A DNA stretch of 35,326 bases, taken from positions 1-35,326 of the forward strand of contig NZ_LAVL01000085.1 in NCBI RefSeq assembly GCF_001083785.1, read 5' to 3'. The position numbers were made by a program, and so were the translations under genes. Below the pieces are notes generated by a model. The model searched no databases and was not told the DNA's origin. It worked only from the letters and a program-made list of their open reading frames with translations. The stretch is from Nonomuraea sp. SBT364. GTDB lineage: Bacteria; Actinomycetota; Actinomycetes; Streptosporangiales; Streptosporangiaceae. The stretch's first letter is position 1. Every line of letters begins with the position of its first letter. Below are positions 6,632 through 15,463 of this stretch, piece after piece.

Positions 6632-8067
6632 ACCCCCGTCGCTGGTGGGTTCTCGCCGTACTCTGTCTGTCGCTGCTGGTGCTGTCCGTGGACGGCACGG
6701 TGCTCAATCTGGCCATCCCGTCCCTGATCCGGGACCTGGGGGCGACGCCGTCCGACATCCAGTGGATCCTGGACTCGTACGTGCTGGCCTTCGCCGGGCT
6801 GCTGCTGACGGCGGGGAGCCTGTCGGACCGGTTCGGCCGCCGGCGCTTCCTGATCATCGGGCTGGCGCTGTTCGGCGGGGCCTCGGTGCTGGCCGTGCTC
6901 TCCGGTGAGCCGTGGCAGCTCATCTGGTCGCGTGCGCTCATGGGGGTCGGCGGGGCCGTCCTGATGCCGTCGACGCTGTCCATCCTGATGACCGTCTTCG
7001 ACGAGGAGGAACGGCGCAAGGCCATGGCCGTGTGGGGCGGCGTGGCGATGATCAGCGTGATCATCGGGCCGACGCTGGGCGGTTTCCTGCTGGAGCACTA
7101 CTGGTGGGGATCGGTGTTCCTGCTGAACATCCCCATCGCGGTGATCGCCATCGTGGCCGCCGTGGTGCTGATGCCGGAGACCCGCAGCGCCGGGCGCAGG
7201 ATCGACCCCGTCGGCGTGGTGCTGTCGGTGGTCGGGCTGACCGCGGCCGTCTACGTGATCATCGAGCGGGACTTCGATCCGGTGATCATCGCGCTGGCCG
7301 TGGTCACGCTGGGCGTGTTCGTGTGGTGGGAGCGCCGCTCGGCGCATCCGATGCTGCCGCTGGGGCTGTTCAGGGACCGCAACTTCAGCGGGGCCTCGTT
7401 CTCGATCCTGCTCATGTCCTTCGGGGCGGGGGCGGTGATGCTGATACTGACGCAGTATCTGCAGTTCGTGCTGGGCTACGGGGAGATGAGGGCCGGGCTG
7501 TCGCTGCTGCCGTACGCGGTGGCGGCGGCGATCTTCAACGGGCTGGGCGCCGGGCTCGGGCAGAAGGTCAGCAACCGGGCGCTGATCGCCGCCGGGCTGG
7601 TCGTCATGGCCGGCGGCTTCGTGGTGATGGCATCGACCACCGGCTACCTGGGGCTGCTGATCGGGCTCGTGCTCATGGGCGTCGGCGGCGGGCTGGCCGG
7701 ACCCTCGGCGTACGCGTCGCTGATGAACGCGATCCCGCTGGAGCACGCCGGTGTCGGCTCGGCCATGAACGACACCGTCCAGCAGGTCGGCCTGGCCATG
7801 AGCATCGCGATCCTGGGCAGCGTGCTGGCCGGGGTGTTCACCTCGTCCATGCCCGCGGACGCGCCGGCGGCGGCCAGGGAGTCCATCGGCGTCGCGTTCG
7901 ACGTGCCCGCGCTGGTCGAGCCCGCCAAGGCGGCGTTCACCGACGCGATGCACGTGGGTTCCTGGGTGGGAGCCGGGTTCTGCCTGGCGGCGGCCCTGCT
8001 GGCGCTCGCCGTGATCCGGCCCGCCGCCCCCGCCCCGGACACCGCTCCCCACCCGGTGAGCGCTTAG
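6610..8067 (+). CDS. DHA2-family MFS multidrug exporter
   Basis: A 485-residue proton-driven drug exporter of the EmrB/QacA group. The hydrophobic profile has many membrane spans. Signatures include LDSYVLAFAGLLLTAGSLSD followed by RFGRRR (the cytoplasmic loop 2-3 motif A) and LMGVGGAVLMPSTLSIL (motif C region, antiporter). The GTG at 6610 is preferred to the in-frame GTGs at 6583 and 6604 because TACAGT ends 6 nt upstream and the cationic stretch before helix 1 (VRDPRRWW) remains intact. The earlier starts would translate two copies of the operator repeat. It is divergent from its probable TetR repressor, and its TAG stop overlaps the stop of the alternative oxidase gene by 4 bp. Substrate unknown. 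Confidence 0.9.
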   Translation: MKSNAVRDPRRWWVLAVLCLSLLVLSVDGTVLNLAIPSLIRDLGATPSDIQWILDSYVLAFAGLLLTAGSLSDRFGRRRFLIIGLALFGGASVLAVLSGEPWQLIWSRALMGVGGAVLMPSTLSILMTVFDEEERRKAMAVWGGVAMISVIIGPTLGGFLLEHYWWGSVFLLNIPIAVIAIVAAVVLMPETRSAGRRIDPVGVVLSVVGLTAAVYVIIERDFDPVIIALAVVTLGVFVWWERRSAHPMLPLGLFRDRNFSGASFSILLMSFGAGAVMLILTQYLQFVLGYGEMRAGLSLLPYAVAAAIFNGLGAGLGQKVSNRALIAAGLVVMAGGFVVMASTTGYLGLLIGLVLMGVGGGLAGPSAYASLMNAIPLEHAGVGSAMNDTVQQVGLAMSIAILGSVLAGVFTSSMPADAPAAARESIGVAFDVPALVEPAKAAFTDAMHVGSWVGAGFCLAAALLALAVIRPAAPAPDTAPHPVSA

Positions 8068-8765
8068 CGGACACGGGGCTCGCGCATGGCCTCCAGGCTG
8101 TCGAGCTTGTGCGTCCGCTCGTCGTGGCCGATCTGCCGCAGCAGGTCGGCCACCGAGCGGTAGCGGCCGTACTCGGCGGCGTAGGTGCCCGGGTCGGGGA
8201 CGAAGTCCAGGTCCGGGTTGTCCGCCACGAACGTCATGTACTCGTGCTCCGCATGGTCCTCGAACTCGGCGTTGAGCCGGTAGCTCCAGTCGGGCCGGAC
8301 CAGGAACAGCACCCAGGACACGTGGTAGTAGAAGAACGCGATCAGCCAGGGCGCCGCCCGGTGCGGCAGCAGGCTCTGCTTGTGCCCGGCGCGCTGGACC
8401 AGGTCCTGCATGATCAGCAGGTGCCACTGCTCGTTGTCCTGGTCGGCCCGGGCCTCCACGATCCGCTCGAAGACCCGGCGGGCCAGCGCCGAGCGGCCCC
8501 TGTGGCGGTGCACGGCCCAGTAGCCCATGCGTTCCCACGCCTGGTAGGGCACCCTGGCGATGATCTCCAGCATGGCGAACTTCGTGTACGAGCCCTCCTT
8601 GCCGTACATGAGGTCCACGGGCTTGAACATCATCTTGGCCAGCAGGCTGTACTTCATCCGCGGGGTGTCGAGCGTGTCCTGCTGGGCCTGGCGGAGCTGG
8701 GTGCGGTCCAGTCTGGGCGGGCCGGGGCGGGTGGTCGCGGGGGCGTGGTCCACGGTCATCGTCAT
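8064..8765 (-). CDS. Alternative oxidase (di-iron quinol oxidase)
   Basis: A 233-residue protein with the whole alternative oxidase ligand set. E67 is in MLEIIARVPY (LET motif), E112 and H115 in NEQWHL (NERMHL motif), E169 in FEDHAEHEY (LEEEAIHSY motif), and E216 and H219 in DERTH (the DE..H motif). These are the four Glu and two His that bind the di-iron centre. AOX is a monotopic membrane enzyme that oxidises quinol and reduces O2 to water without pumping protons, allowing respiration when cytochrome oxidases are inhibited. A hydrophobic stretch (about 140-157) fits membrane association. The ATG has GAGGAG 6 nt upstream. It converges on the MFS gene with a 4-bp stop overlap. The region upstream (8766-8924) shows no clear promoter. 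Confidence 0.85.
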   Translation of the reverse strand: MTMTVDHAPATTRPGPPRLDRTQLRQAQQDTLDTPRMKYSLLAKMMFKPVDLMYGKEGSYTKFAMLEIIARVPYQAWERMGYWAVHRHRGRSALARRVFERIVEARADQDNEQWHLLIMQDLVQRAGHKQSLLPHRAAPWLIAFFYYHVSWVLFLVRPDWSYRLNAEFEDHAEHEYMTFVADNPDLDFVPDPGTYAAEYGRYRSVADLLRQIGHDERTHKLDSLEAMREPRVR

Positions 8766-8924
8766 CGCGGTCTCCTCGGGTCCTGATGTGGTGATGACCC
8801 GATGGTGGCCGAGCGGGCCGGTGCCGGTCGTCGCCCGTCAGTGGGCTTCGGCCGTGCCTCCGGCGGTGTAGGGCCCCCGCTTCCCGTACGCCGCCAGGCG
8901 GACGGGAGATCCCCTAGGGGACGG

Positions 8925-8961
8925 GGAATCCCCGTGCCGGACTCGCCGGCACGGGGATCCC
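8925..8961 (-). terminator. Long hairpin ending the WGxxG protein gene
   Basis: Left arm 8925-8940 pairs with right arm 8947-8961: GTGCCG/CGGCAC, CCCC/GGGG, then TA/AT and GGG/CCC with one bulged A. It lies 12 bases past the stop of the minus-strand gene 8973-9245. A separate perfect 12-bp palindrome, TCCCCTAGGGGA, is at 8911-8922. The rest of 8766-8972 holds no gene. Confidence 0.75.
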
Positions 8962-8972
8962 GCGCTAGGCCC

Positions 8973-9245
8973 TTACGGGTTACGGTGCGGCCGGTTGGTG
9001 ACGTGCTCCGCCGTGCCGACCTGGCTCTTCTGCTTACGCATCCCGGTGAGGCCCAGCAGGCCCAGCAGGCCCAGCAGCCCCCACAGGCCGGCGTTGCTGC
9101 CGCCCTGGTCGCGGGTGTCGTTCGGCTGAGGTGACGGGTTGACCTGGCTCTGCGCGGCCTGAACGGGCGTGTCCGCCGTAGCGGCCGCGGCCGGGGCGAG
9201 CGTCAGGAAGAAGGCCAGCCCCAGACCCGTGAGCGTCTTGCGCAT
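8973..9245 (-). CDS. Small secreted WGxxGxxG-CTERM surface protein
   Basis: A 90-residue protein. It has a signal peptide (1-25, MRKTLTGLGLAFFLTLAPAA and an Ala-rich cleavage region), a short polar spacer rich in Gln, Asn and Pro, and a Gly/Leu membrane segment, GLWGLLGLLGLLGLTG (53-68), followed by basic MRKQK. This is the tripartite layout of the WGxxGxxG-CTERM group: tryptophan-glycine motif, hydrophobic helix, basic cluster. Such proteins are thought to be sorted to the envelope and processed at the C terminus. Unusually, about 17 residues follow the basic cluster, whereas most CTERM proteins end there. The ATG has GGGGGA 5 nt upstream. Function unknown. Confidence 0.8.
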   Translation of the reverse strand: MRKTLTGLGLAFFLTLAPAAAATADTPVQAAQSQVNPSPQPNDTRDQGGSNAGLWGLLGLLGLLGLTGMRKQKSQVGTAEHVTNRPHRNP

Positions 9246-9298
9246 TGGGTTCCCCCGATCCGGCGGTCTTACGACCGTCGCCAGACCGCCTGTAGCGT

Positions 9299-9320
9299 CT
9301 TCTGGACGGTGCTCCAGAAG
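9299..9320. promoter_or_regulatory. Perfect inverted repeat in the 9246-9491 divergent gap
   Basis: CTTCTGGA (9299-9306) and TCCAGAAG (9313-9320) are perfect complements around 6 bases. A shorter CGGTC/GACCG pair lies closer to the WGxxG gene. The 246-bp gap separates two divergent genes. The repeat could be a regulator site for either one or a 5'-UTR stem of the small surface protein. Nothing else is recognisable in the gap except the possible -10 (GATACT, 9480-9485) of the aminotransferase. Confidence 0.45.
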
Positions 9321-9491
9321 GCTTCCCCCTGGAGGGGCGATCTCACATATTCCCTGCTAGACGTAGCCATACCATCGCCAATCCCGACCAAACCTCTTCT
9401 GGGCGCCGGGTCGACAGTGTGTAAGCCGATTCGGTGACAGGCCGACACCTTGCCGTTCCGGGGTGGTCGCGGCAGAAGCGATACTCAAGAC

Positions 9492-10768
9492 ATGTCCGAG
9501 CTTCTCGCGCGCCACCGGGCCGTGATCCCCGCCTGGTTGAGCCTCAACTACGACGAGCCCATCGAGATCGTCAGCGGCAAGGGCAACCGTGTCGTCGACG
9601 CCGACGGCAAGAGTTACCTCGACTTCTTCGCCGGCATCCTGACCAACATGATCGGCTACGACGTGCCGGAGGTGCGCGAGGCCGTCGAGCGGCAGCTCGC
9701 CACCGGCGTCGTGCACACCAGCACCGTCTACCTGCTGCGCGGTCAGGTCGAGCTCGCCGAGAAGATCGCCAGGCTGTCCGGCATCCCCGACGCCAAGGTG
9801 TTCTTCACCAACTCCGGCACCGAGGCCAACGAGACCGCCCTGCTCCTGGCCACCTACGCGCGCAAGAGCGACCAGGTGCTGGCCATGCGGCAGAGCTACC
9901 ACGGCCGCAGCTTCGGCGCCGTCAGCGTCACCTCCAACCGGTCCTGGAAGAACAACTCGCTCTCCCCGCTCAACGCGCACTTCCTGCACGGCGCCGACCG
10001 GCACCTGACCCAGTTCAAGGGGCTGTCGGACGCCGACTACATCCAGGCGTGCACCGAAGACCTGCGCCACGTGCTGGCCACCGCCGTCGCGGGCGACGTC
10101 GCCGCGCTGATCGCCGAGCCGATCCAGGGCGTGGGCGGGTTCACCATGCCGCCCGACGGGCTGTTCGCCGCCTACAAGGAGGTCCTGGACGAGCAGGGCA
10201 TCCTGTTCGTCTCCGACGAGGTGCAGACCGGCTGGGGACGCACCGGCAGCGCGTTCTTCGGCATCCACAACCACGGTGTGACGCCGGACATGATGACCTT
10301 CGCCAAGGGCTTGGGCAACGGGTTCGCCGTCGGCGGCATCGTGGCCCGCGGCGACCTGATGGACGCCCTGCCCGCCGTCGGCCTGTCCACCTTCGGCGGC
10401 AACCCGATCTCCATGGCAGCCGCCAACGCGACCCTCGACTACGTCCTCGACCGTGACCTGCAGGCCAACGCCGCCAGGACCGGGAAGATCATCATCGACG
10501 GGCTGCGCGAGGCCGCCACCCGGCTGCCGATCGTCAAGGAGGTGCGCGGCAAGGGCCTGATGTTCGCCGTCGAGCTCGAAAGCCCGGCCCAGGCCGCCCG
10601 GTTCATGGAGGAGACGAAGAAGGCCGGCCTGCTCGCGGGCAAGGGCGGCCTCTACGGCACCGCGATCCGCATGGCGCCGCCCCTCACCCTGTCGGTGGAC
10701 GAGGCCGCCGAGGGGCTCGGGATCATCGTCGGCGCACTCGAAGTCATCAACGCGGAGGCGGCTCAGCA

Positions 10769-10772
<4 letters not shown>
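9492..10772 (+). CDS. Class III omega-aminotransferase (beta-alanine/GABA type)
   Basis: A 426-residue PLP enzyme with SGTEANETA (phosphate-binding region), SDEVQTGWGRTG (the Asp that contacts the pyridine nitrogen) and the Schiff-base lysine K272 in FAKGLGNG. It resembles the AGXT2-like branch more than classical GabT. It is coupled to a methylmalonate/malonate-semialdehyde dehydrogenase through a 4-bp GTGA overlap. The favoured job is therefore transamination of beta-alanine or 3-aminoisobutyrate (reductive pyrimidine or valine catabolism), producing the semialdehyde used by the next gene. GABA or alanine-glyoxylate activity is possible. The ATG at 9492 is chosen because the domain starts there and GATACT ends 6 nt upstream; a 14-residue extension from 9450 is less likely. 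Confidence 0.88.
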
Positions 10773-12274
<1,502 letters not shown>

Positions 12275-12282
12275 GTTTTCCA

Positions 12283-12313
12283 CAGGCGGGCAGGGTGCGG
12301 CCCCGCCCGCCTG
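12283..12313 (+). terminator. Hairpin after mmsA
   Basis: CAGGCGGGC (12283-12291) and GCCCGCCTG (12305-12313) are perfect complements around 13 bases, starting 8 bases after the mmsA stop. It separates the enzyme pair from the binding-protein gene, which has its own -10 box immediately after. Confidence 0.7.
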
Positions 12314-12335
12314 GCTCCCCGGTAAGCTCCAGGGC

Positions 12336-13433
12336 GTGGATCTCCGACGCGCTCCCGCCCTGGCCCTGGCCGCCCTGGCCCTGCTGGCCAGCACCGGCGC
12401 GGCCACGCCGTCGCCCAAGCCCACCGCCAGCCCCACCCAGCGCGACGGCACGCTGCAGATCCTCGCCTACCGGGGCTATGCCGAATACGGCGGCACCAGC
12501 CCGCAGGCCAACTGGACGGGCACGTTCGAGAAGGAGACCGGCTGCCGGGTGGCCCGGCTCGACACCGTCTCGACGCCCGAGGAGATGGCGGCCCGGCTCG
12601 CCGAGCGGCCCTACGACGTGGTCTCGGCCGATCCGGTGCTGGCGGCCACCATGATCGAGGCCAAGCAGGTGCAGCCCATCGACACCGACGAGATCGAGGG
12701 CTACGACGATCTCCTGGAGCCGCTGCGTGACCTGGTGAGCGACTCCGGCAAGGCCTACGGGGTGCCGTTCCTGTGGGGCTATCACGAGTTCCTCTACGAC
12801 CCGACGCGGGTCAGGGGCGGCGACCTGGGCGACGCGTTCGAGGCCGAGCGGGTGATGCTCAAGGACAGCCCGCTGACGCTGGCCGACGCCGCACTCGTCG
12901 ACGACGCCGTGGAGCAGCCGTTCGAGCTGACCGCCACGCAGCTCGACCGGGCGGCCGAGCGGCTGCGGGGCTACGACGAGCGCGCCTACTGGAAGAACCC
13001 GCTCGACCTGATCAAGGGCTTCGCCACCGGCTCGATCGACTACGCCCAGGCGACGCCCTACCACCGGATGCTGCTGCAGAAGGCCGACAAGCCGGTCAAG
13101 ACGGTCAGCGCACGCAAGGCCACCGGCTGGGTCGACTCGTGGATGCTCGGAGCCGGCGTCGCCGACACCGGCTGTGCCTACCTCTGGCTCAACCGGATGA
13201 CCGATCCGGGCTCCCAGCGTGACGCCGCCGCGTGGCTAGGGCTGGCGCCGGCCAATACCAAGGCGTGCAAAGGGCGGGCCAAACCCGTCTGTGAGGCGTA
13301 CGGTGCCACCAGGTCACCTCGGCTCGACCGCATCGCCTTCGCGGTGCGTCCTCCGGGAGACTGCCGTCCGCCCGAAGGAGAGTGCGTGGACTACACCACC
13401 TGGACCACCCGGTGGCGTGAGCTCACGAAGTGA
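12336..13433 (+). CDS. PotD-like extracellular polyamine-type solute-binding protein
   Basis: A 365-residue exported protein. A short signal sequence (about 1-23, Ala/Leu-rich core ending TGAA) is followed by a Pro/Ser linker, then a periplasmic-binding-protein fold. LAYRGYAEYGG, FEKETGCRV and MAARLAERPYDVVSAD match the opening of spermidine/putrescine-binding proteins of the PotD/ABC type. No lipobox cysteine is seen, so membrane anchoring is unclear. No permease or ATPase gene accompanies it. Four Cys near the C terminus may form disulfides. The GTG at 12336 is supported by TAAGCT ending 7 nt upstream (leaderless); an in-frame extension would start inside mmsA. Its place between aminotransferases supports an amine ligand, by inference. 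Confidence 0.8.
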   Translation: MDLRRAPALALAALALLASTGAATPSPKPTASPTQRDGTLQILAYRGYAEYGGTSPQANWTGTFEKETGCRVARLDTVSTPEEMAARLAERPYDVVSADPVLAATMIEAKQVQPIDTDEIEGYDDLLEPLRDLVSDSGKAYGVPFLWGYHEFLYDPTRVRGGDLGDAFEAERVMLKDSPLTLADAALVDDAVEQPFELTATQLDRAAERLRGYDERAYWKNPLDLIKGFATGSIDYAQATPYHRMLLQKADKPVKTVSARKATGWVDSWMLGAGVADTGCAYLWLNRMTDPGSQRDAAAWLGLAPANTKACKGRAKPVCEAYGATRSPRLDRIAFAVRPPGDCRPPEGECVDYTTWTTRWRELTK

Positions 13434-13495
13434 CGGCCGGTCCGTGACCTCGTAGAGCGCGGGCGCACTCCATCCCCCCGCTGAGCGCGCCCGCC

Positions 13496-13554
13496 GGGAC
13501 GCCCCGGGACCCCCCGCCCCGGGGCGTCCCATCACCCGGCACAGCGGCCGGGTG
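13496..13554 (+). terminator. Tandem hairpins after the binding-protein gene
   Basis: GGGACGCCCCGGG (13496-13508) and CCCGGGGCGTCCC (13518-13530) form a perfect 13-bp stem. CACCCGGC (13533-13540) and GCCGGGTG (13547-13554) form a second, 8-bp stem. Further GC-rich complementary blocks at 13560-13630 (TCACC...GGGGTGA) could terminate the opposing minus-strand gene. Confidence 0.78.
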
Positions 13555-13634
13555 CGGTGTCACCGGGGTTCATGGTGCCCCGGGAGTGCCCCGGCGTCCC
13601 CGGGGGCGCCGTGAGGCACCTGCCCCGGGGTGAG

Positions 13635-13868
13635 TCAGCGGGACGGGAAGGCCACGACGGTGGCCATGCGCGTCGGCATGAGTGCTTCGGCGCAGTCGGT
13701 GCAGGCCAAGGCCGTCATGTCGTCGGGGAAGCGGCCCACGCGGGCGCGCGGGCGCGGCCATCGCTTGTGGCAGACGACGCAGGCGTCGCCTTGGCGTTGA
13801 GCGCTGCTCATGCCCTCAGGGTCGAACGTCAACATCTCCCCTGCCGTTCTGGTCGGACCCCAGTTCAT
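13635..13868 (-). CDS. Small CxxC-pair (zinc-ribbon-like) protein
   Basis: A small protein of 77 residues if the ATG at 13868 is used, or 57-58 from the internal ATG at 13811. Two cysteine pairs, CVVC and CTDC, are separated by 22 residues containing a basic WPRPRAR patch. This spacing could bind one zinc ion. I do not recognise the family. The longer start is favoured by GGGGAG 4 nt upstream and a TATAAC box at 13909-13914 (minus strand). The shorter start is favoured by weaker codon bias in the first 20 codons and by the position of the likely folded part. It sits between the binding-protein and gabT genes, but its link to them is unknown. Confidence 0.6.
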   Translation of the reverse strand: MNWGPTRTAGEMLTFDPEGMSSAQRQGDACVVCHKRWPRPRARVGRFPDDMTALACTDCAEALMPTRMATVVAFPSR

Positions 13869-13996
13869 CACGCTCCCCGAGGCGCTCGCCCGGCTTCTTG
13901 TCGGATCCGTTATAACCCCGGCCGCCTCCGTGCTCCGCTAGCTGCGCGTCAAGGCCAGGTGATTTCTCTACCCGGACGACGGTTCTTACACCAACA

Positions 13997-14033
13997 AAAT
14001 CGGGCATCCAGCTACAAGCTGGATGCCCGATTT
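13997..14033 (-). terminator. Perfect 17-bp Rho-independent terminator of gabT
   Basis: AAATCGGGCATCCAGCT (13997-14013) and AGCTGGATGCCCGATTT (14017-14033) are perfect complements around a 3-base loop. On the minus strand the stem is followed by TTTTGTTGG. It starts 11 bases past the gabT stop, so it terminates that gene. Confidence 0.93.
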
Positions 14034-14043
14034 GCGGGTTTAT

Positions 14044-15372
14044 CTACAGGCTGGCGAAAGCCTTTTCCAAGATCCCCAGCCCTTCCTCAAGGAGGTGCTC
14101 GGGGATCACCAGCGGCGGCAGGAAGCGCAGCACGTTGCCGTACGTGCCCGCCGTCAGCACCAGCAGCCCCTCGGCGTGGCAGCGCTTGACGACCTCCTGC
14201 ACGGCGGCCGGGTTCGGGTCCTTTGTGCCCGGCACGACGAGCTCGACGGCGATCATCGCGCCGCGTCCCCGGACGTCGCCGATCACGTCGAAACGCTCGC
14301 TCAGGGACAGGAGCCGGGGGAGCATGACGTCGCCGATGCGGCGGGCCCGGGCGACCAGGTCGTCCTCCTCGATGGTCTCCAGCACGCCCAGCGCGGCCTC
14401 GCAGGCCAGCGGGTTGCCGCCGTAGGTGCCGCCGAGGCCGCCGGCGTGCACCCGGTCCATGAGCTCGGCGCGGCCCGTCACCGCGGCGAGCGGCAGGCCG
14501 CCGGCGATGCCCTTGGCGGTGCAGATGATGTCGGGCACCACGCCCTCGTCCTCGCAGGCGAACAGGTCACCGGTGCGCGCGAAGCCGGTCTGCACCTCGT
14601 CGGCCACGAACACGATCCCGTTCGCGCGGCAGAACTCGGCGATCCTCGGCAGGAAGCCCTTGGCGGGCTCGATGAAGCCGCCCTCGCCGGCGATCGGCTC
14701 GATCACCACGGCGGCCACGTTCTCGGCGCCGATCTGCTTGCCGATCATGTCGATGGCCTGGGCGGCGGCCTCCTCCGCGCAGTTCTCGGGACCCGTCGGC
14801 CAGCGGAAGGGGTAGGCCAGCGGCACCCGGTAGACCTCGGGGGCGAACGGGCCGAAGCCCTGCTTGTAGGGCATGTTCTTGGCCGTCAGCGTCATCGTGA
14901 GCAGGGTGCGGCCGTGGTAGCCGTGGTCGAACACGACGACCGCCTGGCGGCCGGTGGCGAGCCTGGCGACCTTGACCGCGTTCTCCACGGCCTCGGCGCC
15001 GCTGTTGACCAGGAACGTGCGCTTCTCGTGGTCGCCCGGGGTGAGCTCGTTCAGCTTCTCGCAGACGCTCACGTACGACTCGTACGGGGTGACCATGAAA
15101 CAGGTGTGGGTGAAGTCGGCGGCCTGCTTCTGGACGCGCTCGACCACCTTGGGGGCGGAGTTGCCGACGTTGGTGACGGCGATGCCGGAGCCGAAGTCGA
15201 TCAGCGCGTTCCCGTCGGCGTCCTCCAGCACGCCGCCGCCGGCGCGGGTCACGAAGACCGGCAGCGTGGTGCCGATGCCCGGCGGGACGGCGGCCTGCTT
15301 GCGGGCCAGCAGCTCCTGCGACCTGGGGCCGGGGATGGCGGTGACGAGGCGACGCTCCTGGGGAATGCTCAT
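14044..15372 (-). CDS. gabT: 4-aminobutyrate--2-oxoglutarate transaminase
   Basis: A 442-residue class III PLP aminotransferase of the GabT branch. VNSGAEAVENAVK is the phosphate-binding segment, DHGYHGRT stacks on the cofactor ring, D258 lies in VADEVQTGF, and the Schiff-base lysine K287 lies in CTAKGIAGGLP. It moves the amino group of GABA to 2-oxoglutarate, giving succinic semialdehyde and glutamate. The ATG at 15372 is chosen because TACCGT ends 7 nt upstream and the remaining 18-residue extension reaches into the shared promoter. It is divergent from a PucR gene, with only 91 bp between them. PucR-type GabR activates gabT in Corynebacterium glutamicum, so this pair is probably regulator and target. 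Confidence 0.93.
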   Translation of the reverse strand: MSIPQERRLVTAIPGPRSQELLARKQAAVPPGIGTTLPVFVTRAGGGVLEDADGNALIDFGSGIAVTNVGNSAPKVVERVQKQAADFTHTCFMVTPYESYVSVCEKLNELTPGDHEKRTFLVNSGAEAVENAVKVARLATGRQAVVVFDHGYHGRTLLTMTLTAKNMPYKQGFGPFAPEVYRVPLAYPFRWPTGPENCAEEAAAQAIDMIGKQIGAENVAAVVIEPIAGEGGFIEPAKGFLPRIAEFCRANGIVFVADEVQTGFARTGDLFACEDEGVVPDIICTAKGIAGGLPLAAVTGRAELMDRVHAGGLGGTYGGNPLACEAALGVLETIEEDDLVARARRIGDVMLPRLLSLSERFDVIGDVRGRGAMIAVELVVPGTKDPNPAAVQEVVKRCHAEGLLVLTAGTYGNVLRFLPPLVIPEHLLEEGLGILEKAFASL

Positions 15373-15463
15373 GGCTTCGACGGTACGGTGGTCGCCGGGC
15401 TGCTCCGATAGGGCGATATGGCACACTATGGGTGCTCACCTTTGCCGGAATGGACAACTCGCG

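Noticed and set aside
9235..9262. GGGGGAACCCA immediately before the WGxxG start (minus strand) resembles a core element of the ydaO/c-di-AMP riboswitch.
   Set aside because: In that riboswitch further conserved blocks follow the element before the coding region. Here the ATG follows at once, and the sequence downstream encodes the signal peptide without those blocks.
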